From Cyclina sinensis (taxonomy: Eukaryota; Mollusca; Bivalvia; Venerida; Veneridae), in NCBI GenBank assembly GCA_012932295.1, contig JAAONU010000004.1, positions 24,808,872 through 24,872,871 on the forward strand: a stretch of DNA of 64,000 bases, given 5' to 3'. The translations under genes were made by a program, and so were the position numbers. Of the stretch, positions 11,991-22,636 are shown piece by piece. Under the pieces are notes generated by a model that was not told where the DNA came from, ran no database searches, and worked only from the letters and a program-made list of their open reading frames with translations. The first letter of the stretch is position 1, and each line of letters opens with the position of its first letter.

Positions 11991-12992
11991 ACATGATAAA
12001 AATCTTTCTTAGAAAATTTATAAAGTTTTTAAAATTTCTTAAAAAAAAATCAAAAGTTTTCATAACACGCCAGTCCTACACAGTTCAGAATATAACAAAG
12101 AGTGCTTTTAAATTCATCGTGTTGAATAAATTTCCTGTAGTTTAAACGAAACACAAGTAGCAGTGCTTATGCTTGATGGAATATGATAAGATGAATACAT
12201 GATTCAGTTTAAATTAATCTACCATTACATTATTGATTGCTTATATCCATACATTGAGAGAGACGTGATGACCAGGGATGTTACAACAACCTTACCGATG
12301 CCACAACAAATTAACATATTTTTACTCATTATCCAATATCATTTAAAGCTATTTTATTCGTAATATGGTTTTTTTTCTGCATTTGAAAATGTAAGATAGA
12401 ATTACAATGACCAGTCTTTCGACGCTAATGGGAAAAATCTTGTAGATTAAATGGTTATCACAAAACATTTCATTTATTTACAACTACTTGAAAAAACAAA
12501 TTGCATTTGCTTTTCGATAGCATTAATTTTCCCTTATAGTTAAACACTTAAAATAAAAGTAATCTTTTTGAAGGATTCCGCCATTTTTTAATAAGTTTTA
12601 CGCTTGTTATTTCACAAAAACAACAACAGCAACAAAACTAATTATTAGATCTGAATAGCATATGAATTAGCTTGTTCTACAACATTATTATAGCATTTTA
12701 TTACTAAAGACATTTAAACACTTAAAGAAAAACTGTTATCATAAGACTTTATGTGCTTTCTGTGGAAGCATTTAAGCATTTACAGGTATATAAAGGTTAG
12801 CATCTATTCATGTGAAATATAGCTTTGCCAAGCCGAAACATTACAAATGGTGGTGAGAGATTAAGAAGCAAAAACGCAGAATAAATAAGTGATAAATAAA
12901 AAAAATCTTTTCTATTTTAAATTAGCTTTTAGAGAATCATTTATTAAAAAAACAACATAAAATTAGAAAAGAAGATACAAACATTCTTTCGT
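11991..12992. other. Non-coding stretch without recognisable features
   Basis: AT-rich sequence. No supportable gene, repeat boundary or RNA. Confidence 0.55.
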
Positions 12993-13350
12993 GTTATCAG
13001 GAAACGAATTATGGTAGCGTGCAACATTTGATCGCCATTTCTGTTATCAGGGAATGAGTTCCAATAGCAGGCAACAGTTGATCGCTGTTTGTTATCAGGG
13101 AATGAGTTCCGATAACACGCAAAGGGATTGCTGTGTTTGTTACCAATGAATGAGTTCTGATAGCGTGCAACATTTAATCGCTATGTTTGTTATCAAGGAA
13201 TGAGTTCCGATAACATGCAAAGGGATTGCTATGTTTGTTATCAATGAATGAGTTCTGATATCGTGCAACATTTAATCTCTATGTTTATTATCAGGGAATG
13301 AGTTCCGATAACACGCAAAGGGATTGCTATGTTTGTTATCAGGGAATGAG
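12993..13350 (+). repeat. Hairpin-forming minisatellite with two alternating monomers
   Basis: Eight monomers start at 12,993, 13,043, 13,091, 13,139, 13,189, 13,237, 13,287 and 13,335 (the last is partial). Type A is 48 bp and contains GTTATCAGGGAATGAG then TTCCGATAAC, so its first 26 bp fold back on themselves (GTTATC/GATAAC and GGAA/TTCC arms). Type B is 48-50 bp and replaces the second arm with a CGTGCAACATTTAATC-type block. From 13,043 on, the order is B-A-B-A-B-A, giving a 98-bp higher-order repeat. The left-most units are the most diverged. Confidence 0.85.
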
Positions 13351-15567
13351 TTTAATGGCATCAAAGAGTTTCAAGTTTTGCTTGAAATAACGGATTAAAA
13401 GTCCCCATGTCTGTGTTCATAAATGTAAAAAAACAAGCAGCTCGATCTTCTAAAGATATCGATCATTTGCGATAAATGGGAATAATTGGTTTTGCTTTTC
13501 GCCAGCTTCTTGGTTAGAAATATTTACCGTGTAACTTTAACTTTGACCGTGGTATCATGACTTACCAAGCTGTCAGAAGGATATAAATTTTGTTTAATAC
13601 AATTTTCGACAACAAGAAAATTGTAAAATATTAAGTACATTTTTCAACCTTTTCTTTTTCAGAGGATGTGATGGGCGTGATGGAAGTTCAAACTTTAGTA
13701 AATAATATCTTGTAAATAAACTGAAAATAATTTGTAATGTCCTATCTCAGAACATCTGTGAATCAGTAGCGGTCAGGCTAATAGGTTTAGGCTAATCATT
13801 TGTTCTTAATTTAGTAACAAAGTCGTAAGTGCTTTAAGTCTTTCTGGTTATTGTATGAAACTCTCGTTATTGCTTTATGACCATTTTCTTTTTATGCAGA
13901 TATACAGATGTGCATAATATCGGGTTGTCTAGTTGTAAAGAAAGATGTGAATTGGTATGAATGTCCCAACTTAGAATTTATTCACTTCAATATTCCCAGA
14001 GCAGTCTTAGTGGTTTTCGTATGAGAATATATATTGAATAAAACAAAAACTAAAAAAACATTACGTAGCTCATTATTATGCACCGTGTAACGACGCATAC
14101 CATTGGTGTTAAGAAGTACATTGTATATATCATAATACATCCTGAAATGCAGTGAATGTTTTAGAAGTAACAAAGACTTTTTGCAGTTCAAAGGTTTCTG
14201 TAGTCCTTATTTTAGACTATCATTCTGGCCTTTGACAATCTAGCCTATTTGTGTAAATAAGCTGTTTCAACATTGTTATCTTCTGTTCAAGGACATTCAT
14301 TCTGCAATTTTCAAGATAGTTTCTAGACTAAAAAACTGACGACCTTTCAAATAAGCTTTAAGGTACAACTAGATATGTACTGAGTGACTCGCCAGGTATT
14401 CAGTAATTGGATGTAATAAATTTAAAATCAAGAACAGGGCGTGATTCCATAGTCACCATATTTCACTGAACTATTTCGGAAACAATATGATCTTTGCACT
14501 TGTATCATGATCACTGTGTTAGAAATTGAAATGCTTTACTAGTTTTTCCTGTCTCATCAGTCTTAAAATCTGTCAGAGTACACATAAATTCTATAAAGAG
14601 AGAAACCCCGATAGAATCCTAAAGCTGAAACAACTACATGTATTTGCTTGGATAATTGGTATGACAAGAGCTTGGATATTAAAGAAATACTATCGATAGC
14701 AAGTCAATGTCTGATACCTAGATTTTTCGGGAAACACTTATTATTTCCAAACAATCAATTTAAATAAAATGACCATGTTTGGCAGATACCATTGCCTTGA
14801 CTAGGTAAAGCGTGTCGACATTCAGTTTTACATAAGTTCTACGAAAATCAAGCTCATATGTGTCCAGTCCTTGTAACAATAGACTGATATCAATATTTGT
14901 GTAATAATAATAATAATAATGAAATAACTTTGTCATTGTGTTTGACTTGATCACCAACAGAATAAATGCACTTCTGATAAACAAGATATTCTGGTTTAGC
15001 ATTTTGAAAATTTTCACTAATTATTCTTTCATCTTTCATCGAAGGGTTTCCTTGGTTTCATAATATGGCTATCAAACCATATTATTGGTTGCAAGTTTGA
15101 ATTTTCACTCATATCAAGTTAAAAGAACAAATAATAGGGTATTGTCTCGAATCTTTGGGTGGGACCAGTCATTTATACATTTTATTATCTGACAAAATAG
15201 GTGTTCACGGTCTGTAATCTCAAGAAAACTATGGCACTCTCATTGAAAAAATATATATCTATAATGGCAGGCAAATATTGAGCATGCTTCAGAACAAAAT
15301 GCTATGAAAATAAATTTTCATAGAGGCGGCAATTTTTAAACTTTCTAAATAAGTTTCTGCAGGAATACTTATTATTTCAACAGTCCGAACTCAAGGGTAA
15401 TTTACAGGTTTTTACAGTTTGTTTCTTTTTCTTTTATCTTTGCATTTTCTTGAACATAAGGTCGATGCACGTATTCTTTAAATAAACAATTTGGTCTTAT
15501 CATCAGAACATTATCTTCTGGAATTCTTTTTAATTTGAAAGATAAGCAATTTTTTTTGGTACACTGT
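13351..15567. other. Non-coding stretch with a small palindrome
   Basis: No gene supported. A perfect palindrome, CTATGAAAAT-AA-ATTTTCATAG, lies at 15,302-15,323. A short (TAA)n run is near 14,902-14,920. Confidence 0.55.
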
Positions 15568-15713
15568 AGCATTAATGGACTATCTAGCCTGAATACTCTC
15601 TGATATTACATTGGTACTTCCATTTAGATTACTCCGCTTTTATCGCAATTTTCTCATTTGGTATGGTGATAATTAAGCCTAATTATTTGCAACACTGGTA
15701 GGCACATTACACA
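15568..15713 (+). mobile_element. Left half of a short mobile element, interrupted by a LINE
   Basis: This matches 22,641-22,790 almost base for base, for example GCATTAATGGACTATCTAGC against ACATTAGTGGATTATCTACC, then TCTGATATTACATTGGT, then GGTATGGTGATAATTAAGCC. At 15,713 the match stops abruptly and LINE sequence begins. The match resumes at 17,999. See 17,999-18,109 and 22,637-23,013. Confidence 0.75.
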
Positions 15714-17186
15714 ATTTTTGAAATTGTCAGAAAGAGGAAACATAAGCTTTTCTGCGGGTTTGTTGACTTCTCGCAAGCATTTGACAAGGTATGGCGTATA
15801 GGACTGTGGCACAAACTCCTTAACAACTCCATTAATGGTAAATTCTTTAATGTCATAAATAATATGTATAAAAACATCAAATCGTATATTTCACATAATG
15901 GGCAAATTTCGGATACATTCACATTCGAAATCGGTTTAAGACAGGGTGAAAATTTGTCGCCGGTACTTTTTTCTATGTACTTAAATGATCTTCAGTCATG
16001 TTTGCACTTAAATGGCGCAGTTGGTATAGAGCTAAGAGACCCACTCGACTTTGACATATGGCTTAAACTGTTAGTCTTGCTCTATGCCGATGATACAGTT
16101 ATTTTAAGTGATTCAGCAGAGGATTTTCTACGTAGTCTCTCTTTATTTAATGACTACTGTAAAAACTGGCATTTGCAAGTTAATATGAGAAAGACGAAAA
16201 TTATCATATTCGGAGCCCGACAACTGAATAACTTTGAGTTTAAATTTGACGACCAAATTATTGAAATTATCGATCAATATCATTATCTTGGCGTAACTTT
16301 CTCAAGCAGCGGGTCTTTTCTTAAAGCACGAAAACATGTAGCTGAACAAGCAACAAAGGCTATGCACCTTCTTTTCACGAGAGCCAATAATTCTGATTTA
16401 CCAATAGATCTTATACTTAAACTGTTTGACCATACAGTTATACCTATATTAACTTATGGATCCGAAGTATTCGGTTACGAAAATATTGACATTCTAGAAA
16501 AAGTACACAACAACTTCCTTCGGAAAATAACTAAAGCGAGACGCTCTACTCCCATGTCCTTTCTATACGGAGAATTAGGAAGATATCCTATCTCCATTAT
16601 CGTTAAAACCCACATGATCTCATTCTGTAATCGTTTAATTTTAAGCAAAGAACAAAAAATATCGCTGCAAATATACAAATACATGTTGAATCTCCCAAAC
16701 AGTAACTTTAAGTGGATTAGCAAAATAAAAGAAATCCTTAACTCAGTAGGCCGTCCAGATTTGTGGGAAAACCAATTCCATTTAAATCAAACTAATATTC
16801 ATAAACAAGTTAAACAAACCTTGATTGATCAATTCAAACAACAATGACACGAGCAATTACAAGAATCGAATCAGGGTCGGATTTACAACAGCTTCAAGGA
16901 ACAGTTTGAATTTCAACCTTATTTCAAAACCCTCTCTACACAAGAGTCGATGACTATTTTTCAATATAGAACCGCAAACCACCGGTTACCCGTTGAAACC
17001 GGCCGTTACGACGGAACCCCGTTTGTCGATAGAGTATGCACGCTTTGCAATATTAGAAATGCTCAACCCGTCGGATGCGAGAGACATTATCTTCTAGAAT
17101 GTACATTATGTAATATTATAATGAAAAAAAAATTAACTTACCAATATTGGACCAATGCCTCCCCACTTACCTTTACCTATTTTTAA
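15714..17186 (+). pseudogene. LINE ORF2 C-terminal half: reverse transcriptase and zinc knuckle
   Basis: A single frame, entered from the insertion boundary, shows the RT palm motifs in order: FVDFSQAFDKVW (motif A, catalytic Asp), RQGENLSPVLFSMYLNDL (motif B), LLYADDTVILS (motif C, catalytic YADD), WHLQVNMRKTKIIIFG (motif D) and YLGVTFSSSG (motif E/thumb). A LINE-type C-terminal region follows (ILTYGSEVFG, YGELGRYP). After one in-frame TGA at 16,845-16,847 the same frame continues to 17,186. It includes CTLCNIRNAQPVGCERHYLL then EC, a CCHC zinc knuckle as found near the ends of many LINE ORF2 proteins. The N-terminal endonuclease and RT fingers are missing through 5' truncation. The fragment is therefore dead, but it has only one stop in about 490 codons, which suggests a fairly recent insertion. 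An ATG at 15,864 is internal to the RT domain and is not a true start. Confidence 0.88.
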
Positions 17187-17980
17187 ACAAAGGATATCAC
17201 TATTGTTCTCACTATGTGCAAATTGTATCTGTTCACGTTTGCAAAGTTAGAGTGAAATCTTGAGGAAAAATAAGTAATTATAATCTCGGATGTTTTCGTA
17301 AAATTATAATGTACTTACTTTTTTGTCAATTTTCCCAATTTCCAGAGGTTTAAAAATCCTAGCTAAAACAAAACAACGTGGTCACATGCTTTTTACGTTT
17401 TTCATTGACGGTTACTTTCATTGACTGTGTAGCAGTATTTACTGATTGGCTAGCCGCAATGTTTTTATAACCTTAATACTCTCAAGCGCGGTGTAAGCGC
17501 GGTATCTTTGATTGCTGCTCCTCTTATAGTTGTATACTGAAACGTTGTCACTATCAGTCCGCGGAGAAATTGATCCTCCTTTATATTAAAACCCAAGGCT
17601 GTTTTGATATAACTGGCCACCACCCTATTTTAGTAATATTTACTAGTTACTATTCTATTTGAAGAATACATTACTTCACTGACTGGGAAATGCCATTGTA
17701 CAGGGGTGTACCTAAGTGTTATTGTTCTGAAGATAAAAAAAACCTCATATTTATACAATTATTGTTAGTAGACTGATCGCTACCCCACATGTTTGTTAAT
17801 TGTTTCTCTTTTGTTTATTTGTTTGTTTTTTCTGTTTGCTTTTTTTTCTGTGTATTTTGGTTGTTGTCTGTTTGCCTATGTTGTATATCTTGATCGGAAA
17901 CCTTTGCTATTCTTTTCATAAATCTGTTTGTGTTATATCCCCATGTTGTATGAAAAGTACCTGGGAGAAATAAAAGATAT
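17187..17980 (+). other. LINE 3' untranslated region
   Basis: Non-coding sequence between the end of the zinc-knuckle frame and the GTTCT-repeat tail. A CTGGGAGAAATAAAAGATAT segment precedes the terminal repeats. No further coding signal is seen. Confidence 0.6.
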
Positions 17981-17998
17981 GTTCTGTTCTGTTTTGTT

Positions 17999-18109
17999 CA
18001 TTAAATTTAGCAACATGTGTTGTTAACACCATTATCTTTGATCTTTTGTAATCCTTACTTTTTATTCAATATATAAGTGACGATATTCACAACTAAAAGA
18101 CCATCACAA
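17999..18109 (+). mobile_element. Right half of the short mobile element, continuing past the LINE
   Basis: Homology to 22,790-22,900 resumes here (TTTAGCAACATG, ACCATTATCTTTG, AATATATAAGTGACRAT, TTCACAACT) and stops near 18,109. This copy therefore lacks the last ~110 bp of the 22.6-kb copy. Confidence 0.7.
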
Positions 18110-19328
18110 TTAAAAATTAATAATAACAATTAAAGAAAAACATGAAATATCTATATCAAATGATATAAACTGTAAAATTCTCCTTCAGTTTGCGGGTGGT
18201 GCCAAAAGCTTATTATTCAAACGCAAGAACATGTAAGGCTAATACTTCTACATAATTATTACTTTAAATCTTCATTTCTTTTTTTATAATTACTTTCCAT
18301 TATTCAAATGAACAGTAATTCAATAGATCTCTTTAGATCTCCTACATGTATGCAATTTATATTTCAAGATTGGTGGATGAAGAAGAAATAAACCCCATTC
18401 CAGTTCTATCAAACACCGTTAATTCTTAGAAAATTATTGACTTCCTTCGGGAATTGAACTGGTAATAGACTTTTGTTATCTCAGCTACGCAATGCCATCT
18501 GTATATTAGTGATTCGCAGTGAACAAATGAAATTATGCTGCACATATATATTCATTTAGCAATTTCAATTATAGGTTATTTTTTATTATTTCATGCTAAA
18601 GTGAAAACTTCGGCAAAACAGTCTGAAAAACCCTGTGACTGACAAAGGTCTCTAGAATTATAATTGTTTTACTAATACATAACAGTATCTGTTTTTTCAT
18701 ATACAGAGACAAGTCTCCCTTTAACTTCCTAAATAAAGAGTTTCTAACAGCAAAGAGAACTGTTTCAGAATTTCTGCTCAATCATGTATCAGTTATTTTA
18801 GGAAAAACTAGAGAAACATCAATGCACGTGTGTTTTAAGTTGTGAATGGTTACTTAACTATTTTAAGTGCTTGGTGCTTAGAGAATAAATAAATTATCTG
18901 ATAACATAGAGAAGCTGAAAATAGTTTTAATGCGACTTAATCTGCTTGAGGCGACATCTTATTCAGTCATTCAATGACTGAATGATACGCCAAATGAATC
19001 AGGTAAAACATGTTTAAGAATCTGCATTGAGCGTCAGTTGCATTAACCGTTACAGTGCAATGCAAACATTTGGGATGTAGCAATGTTTGTCAAGACTCCA
19101 AACTCCAGCTAACATGTTCAGATGGATATTTTCTTTGGACAAATATTATTTATTGAAGAGAAAATGTGGGAAAATAGAGCGCAAACGAGAAAGGAAACAG
19201 CACTGAGGTAAAATATTAAAGGAAATTGACGAGAATAGTATAGAATTATAAGCACACTTATCGAAATATATAATTGAAGATTACCTTATAGGTTGTAATT
19301 TGTCATCGTTTTATCTAGATGAAATGCT
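18110..19328. other. Non-coding stretch with a tRNA-like relic and a palindrome
   Basis: No gene supported. A minus-strand tRNA-like relic lies at 18,441-18,500. A perfect palindrome, ATTCAGTCAT-TCA-ATGACTGAAT, lies at 18,961-18,983. Confidence 0.5.
18441..18500 (-). repeat. Possible tRNA-derived SINE relic, minus strand
   Basis: Minus strand: A-box-like GTAGCTGAGATAAC, then about 25 bp on a B-box-like CAGTTCAATTCCCG. The spacing suits a tRNA-derived head, but the stems do not pair well. Confidence 0.35.
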
Positions 19329-19586
19329 AGAAGGCTTATGGTAAATAATTTTCTGAACACACGCTATTATGTTTTAGATTATTATATTGACTAAACTTCC
19401 GCTTCCATAACTTTTATTCCCTTTCTTTTGTCTAACCGCAGTTATATAAATAATGTCCAATGAAACTAAAAAATGTAGATCTAATTAAAAATATGGTAAA
19501 AAGAACAAACTTCCTCTATTTTTTAATCTGTTCATGGTAATGATAATTGTGCATGAGACGGTAGCACTGAACGTATGATTTCATTT

Positions 19587-20518
19587 TTAGCTCGACTATT
19601 CGAAGAATAAGGAGGTATATAGTTCTCGCCCAGGCGTCGGCTTTTGTTCAGGTTAAAGTTTTTCGGCAAGGTAACATAATTCACCTAACCCTTGCAGATA
19701 TAGACCTGAAACTTACAATACTTGTTTACCAACAAGAGCTTACTCTGCTTACAAGAGGAAGTAACTGTGTTAAGCATTTTGTGTGAATTATGACCACTTT
19801 TCGACTAAGAAATTTGGTTAAAGTTTTTCGGCAAGGTAGCACTACTCACCTTTCCCTTGCAGATATAGCCCTGAAACTTACAGTATTTGTTAACCATCAA
19901 GAGCATACTCTGCTCACAAGAGGAGGTAACTGTGTCAAGCATTTTGTGTAAATTGTGGCCCCTTTTCGACTTAGAAATTTGGTTAAAGTTTTTCGGTAAG
20001 GTAGCACTAGTCACGTTTCCCTTGCAGATGTAGCCCTGAAACTCACAATACTTGTTAACAATCAAGAGCTTAGTCTGCTTACAAGAGGAGATAATTGTTT
20101 CAAGCATTTTGTGTGAATTATGGCCCCGTTTCGACTTAGAAATTTGGATAAAGTTTTTCGGCAAGGTAGTACTAGTCACCTTTTCCTTGCAGATGTAGCC
20201 CTGAAACTCACAATACTTGTTTTCAATCAAGAGCTTAGTCTGCTCACAGGAGAAGGTAACTGTGTCCAGCGTTATGTGTGAATTATGGCCCCTTTTCGAC
20301 TTAGAAATTTGGTTAAAGTTTTTGGCAAGGTAGCACTAGTCACCTTTCCCTTGCAGATTAACTTAAAACATTTTCTTATCATCATGGCTTTAGACTGCTA
20401 CAAGAGGAGGTAACTTTGTCAAGGATTTTGTGTGAATTTTGAGTTTATAAGGTTTTATAACCCTTTAGTGTCAAGTACTGAGAATAGTCGAGCGCGCTGT
20501 CCTACGACAGCTCTTGTT
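19587..20518 (+). mobile_element. Hairpin-ended (HINE-like) element with 165-bp internal repeats
   Basis: The 5' end reads TTTTAGCTCGACTATTCGAA, with a hairpin TATTC-GAA-GAATA at 19,597-19,609. Perfect 10-bp subterminal inverted repeats are CTCGACTATT (19,591-19,600) and AATAGTCGAG (20,483-20,492). A 3' hairpin GCTGTC-CTAC-GACAGC (20,496-20,511) is followed by TCTTGTT. The interior is a tandem array with a period of exactly 165 bp: GGTTAAAGTTTTTCGGCAAG recurs at 19,651, 19,816, 19,981, 20,146 and 20,311. Units B and C lack the element at this point. The architecture resembles Helentron-associated non-autonomous elements (DINE/HINE; 'pearl' in bivalves); that class is inference. The array keeps a 141-codon minus-strand frame open (19,805-20,230) only because 165 is a multiple of three. 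Confidence 0.75.
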
Positions 20519-20865
20519 AATGATGTTCTCTGTAGATCGCTAGATTATCAAAGAAAATGTTAAGATGACACTAGATTGGGACCCGCGCAAGCGCGAGCTC
20601 AGAGAATCTACCTATTTGCATTATAGAAAGGCATGCCTCTATAGAGAGAAGGACATGATCTTAATTATCCGTAAACTGACTAATCTACTACCTTTTATAA
20701 TGTTTTCGATACCGCAATGTTCAAAAAGGCGTGTAAATTAGAATAGTGAACCAACGCAACATGTTAAAATGCTTTAAACGTACTAAAATTGTTATACCTT
20801 TCTCATTTATTTATGGATTTGATTCATCCTTGGACAAAACAACACTTATGACAAATAATAAAAAG

Positions 20866-21167
20866 TCAGTTGTTTTATACTTCAACAACAGACTTGACCA
20901 TGTTTTTAACTGTAGTAAAGTACCACGGTATAAAACATGTAGATGATGTTTTTAATATTCCATGGTTCACAGACAAATCGTTGTGCCACCTTGGTGACCC
21001 AGTGCCACCCTTTTTAAAGACATGTTTCAAAAGGCAGTCTGAAGGACAGCAATATGCGGCGGTGCATTAGCAAATGTTGAAAAGGTTTTAGCTGGTGAAA
21101 AGGAAATGTGGAGTGAAAAATTTGCTTATGTATGTATAAAAAATGTTCCACACAGAGTTCACCATTA
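20866..21167 (+). pseudogene. Protein-like segment with a frame break, unrecognised
   Basis: One frame reads ...VVKYHGIKHVDDVFNIPWFT... and ...PPFLKTCFKRQSEGQQYAAV... to a stop at 21,068. A shifted frame then carries on as GALANVEKVLAGEKEMWSEK, then FAYVCIKNVPHRVHH, to a stop near 21,168. The composition is that of ordinary protein rather than AT-rich noise, and the two pieces read as one interrupted sequence. I do not recognise the family. It could be a decayed retrocopy or transposon gene within the 1.8-kb insert, or chance. Confidence 0.25.
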
Positions 21168-21224
21168 ATTAAAGTGATAGTACAATCCATGCCAGGAAAA
21201 GGTCTGTGTATGAGTGAGTGAATT

Positions 21225-21760
21225 CGCAAGATTGACACGACCAAATTTTCATGAAATTGCTCCCATGTGTTTAAAAGTTATGGAGCAGGTATGAAATGCA
21301 TGACCTAAACCTTTGAACACCACTCGTGACCGTGACCTTGAGCCGTCACGGTTGAGATATAGGTTCTCCCCCCACCCCATCATCCCTCCTCCCCACTCAA
21401 CTTAAGATTGTATAATGTCCTAAATCATGATTAGGTTCATTTAAAAAAAATCAGGGGAAATAACACTTATATTAATTTTACAATGATTTGACATAAGTAC
21501 CATCACTTGTTTGGGTTGCTGCTCAATGTCGTTCAAACCTTTGACCTCCACTTGTGACCTTGTCCTTGAGCCGGCCAGGTTGCAAATCGTCTTGATAGGA
21601 TGAACATTTAACCACAGTTTCATGAAATTCCTTCCAGGGGTTTAGAAGTTAAGGAACGGGCACGAAATCCAGATGCACACACACACACACACACACAGGG
21701 ACAGACGGACGCACTAAGACCATTCCTATATCTCCCTACCGCTAAGCGCAGGCGAAGGAG
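21225..21760 (+). repeat. Clam-type interspersed repeat fragment with (CA)n
   Basis: Two related blocks about 240 bp apart carry ACCTTTGA then GTGACC...CCTTGAGCCG (near 21,310 and 21,535). Each is associated with the phrase TTTCATGAAATT. A (CA)11 run at 21,676-21,697 leads into GGGACAGACGGACGCAC. Arrangements of this kind are common in interspersed repeats of bivalve genomes (my recollection, not checked). No clean ends are seen. Confidence 0.5.
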
Positions 21761-21819
21761 ATGCATTCCTACAATCCATCAGCATGTAAACTACCTTCTT
21801 GAAGTTAGTTTGAGTGTAA

Positions 21820-22062
21820 TACACAGTTGAGAATATGTTCTGTAATTTGACTTTTCCCCCCATCTGCCCTGAAGAATACATGGCCTGCAGCATTTTAAAA
21901 GAAAATAGCTGCTCTTTTAAGCACATTTCCCGGGAGTTTAATTGGAGTGACGCGAGGAGAGGAGACAAAACGTTCACGGAGTGGTCAATCGGATCTTTCA
22001 TCCATCAAATGATTTTGGATGGAGCCATCATCAAAGATCCGTTCCCTTTGTTATCCTACTGA
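21820..22062 (+). other. Unrecognised open frame in the 1.8-kb insert
   Basis: This stretch is open from just after a TAA at 21,817 to a TGA at 22,060. It contains CPEEYMACSILKENSCSF and WSIGSFIHQMILDGAIIKDP, and local GC is higher than in the flanks. The C-terminal part has a helix-like pattern as in winged-helix domains, but I cannot assign a family. The complementary strand is also open (22,001-21,726), so coding strand and coding status are uncertain. It could be a terminal exon fragment. Confidence 0.22.
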
Positions 22063-22636
22063 TTCCATCGATTATACTGGTTTTCATACATGACGGGTGG
22101 ATAGAGCCGCAGGGGCCGATTTGAATTCATGAAAAAACTACAAAACTATCAATTTCAGCTTCGTTAAATCACAGAGTGCAAGTCTGTAATCGTAAAAAAT
22201 CTGTTTATAGTAAATTTAGCAAAATCTATTTGTAGCATTTCTATTTTTAGTCTTAGGTGTTTTCCGGTACTTTTTTGGCTATTTTCTCTATTTTCGTTCA
22301 TATCAGTGTATATTTCAAAAAGAAATATCAACTTTAGATACTCATTTATAAGTGCTTCGGCGACATAGAACAGAATAGCTTGAGATCGCGCTGTTTCTCC
22401 GACAAATCGGCGAACCTATTGAGAGAAGAGAGATATAGCATAGGTCTTGGTTTAACTTGGAAGGTTTACGAAACAAACTGCAAATAATTTTAGTCATCTC
22501 AGTTTAGTTTGCACTAACAAAACACTTATACATTATACCTAAAGAATGGGGTTGTAACAAACAGCTGTTTTTCGCTGAATTCGAAAGTAAGTGTGACTGA
22601 GTGAAACCTAATGAAGAGCAAATACACTCTATCAAT

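Larger units (their letters stand above)
15714..17998 (+). mobile_element. 5'-truncated non-LTR retrotransposon (LINE)
   Basis: About 2,285 bp interrupt a short element whose uninterrupted relative lies at 22,637-23,013, so both limits can be read directly from the break in homology. The insertion contains the second half of a reverse-transcriptase ORF (15,714-17,186), then about 0.8 kb of 3' UTR, then a 3' end made of short direct repeats (GTTCT GTTCT GTTTT GTT, 17,981-17,998) instead of poly-A. 5' truncation and a microsatellite-like 3' tail are known of several LINE clades (CR1/L2/Jockey and relatives). At most 2-3 bp of target duplication is visible. The C-terminal region suggests the Jockey/CR1/I group; the exact clade is inference. 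Confidence 0.85.
20571..22397. other. 1.8-kb insertion in unit A, unclassified
   Basis: Unit A matches B and C up to about 20,570 (GTTAAGATGACA) and again from about 22,398 (GAGAGAAGAGAGATATAGCA). In B and C these flanks are contiguous. The insert holds a degraded protein-like segment (20,866-21,167), a clam-type TTGACC-rich repeat fragment with a (CA)n run (21,225-21,760) and an unrecognised open frame (21,820-22,062). AGCGCGAGCTCAGAG near the left end and AGCGCGATCTCAAG near the right end (reverse-complemented) may be weak inverted repeats. I cannot name the element type. Confidence 0.55.

Noticed and set aside
12993..13350. CRISPR-like regular repeats
   Set aside because: The 'spacers' are themselves repeated, units are contiguous, and the context is animal DNA. 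It is a minisatellite.
15714..17186. Retrovirus or LTR-retrotransposon polymerase (YADD motif)
   Set aside because: There are no LTRs, protease, RNase H or integrase. The C-terminal zinc knuckle and RT motif context are of non-LTR type.
19805..20230. 141-codon minus-strand ORF with three near-identical 55-residue repeats
   Set aside because: It lies wholly inside the 165-bp tandem array of a hairpin-ended element. The frame stays open because 165 is divisible by three, and it has no start context or conservation beyond the DNA repeat.
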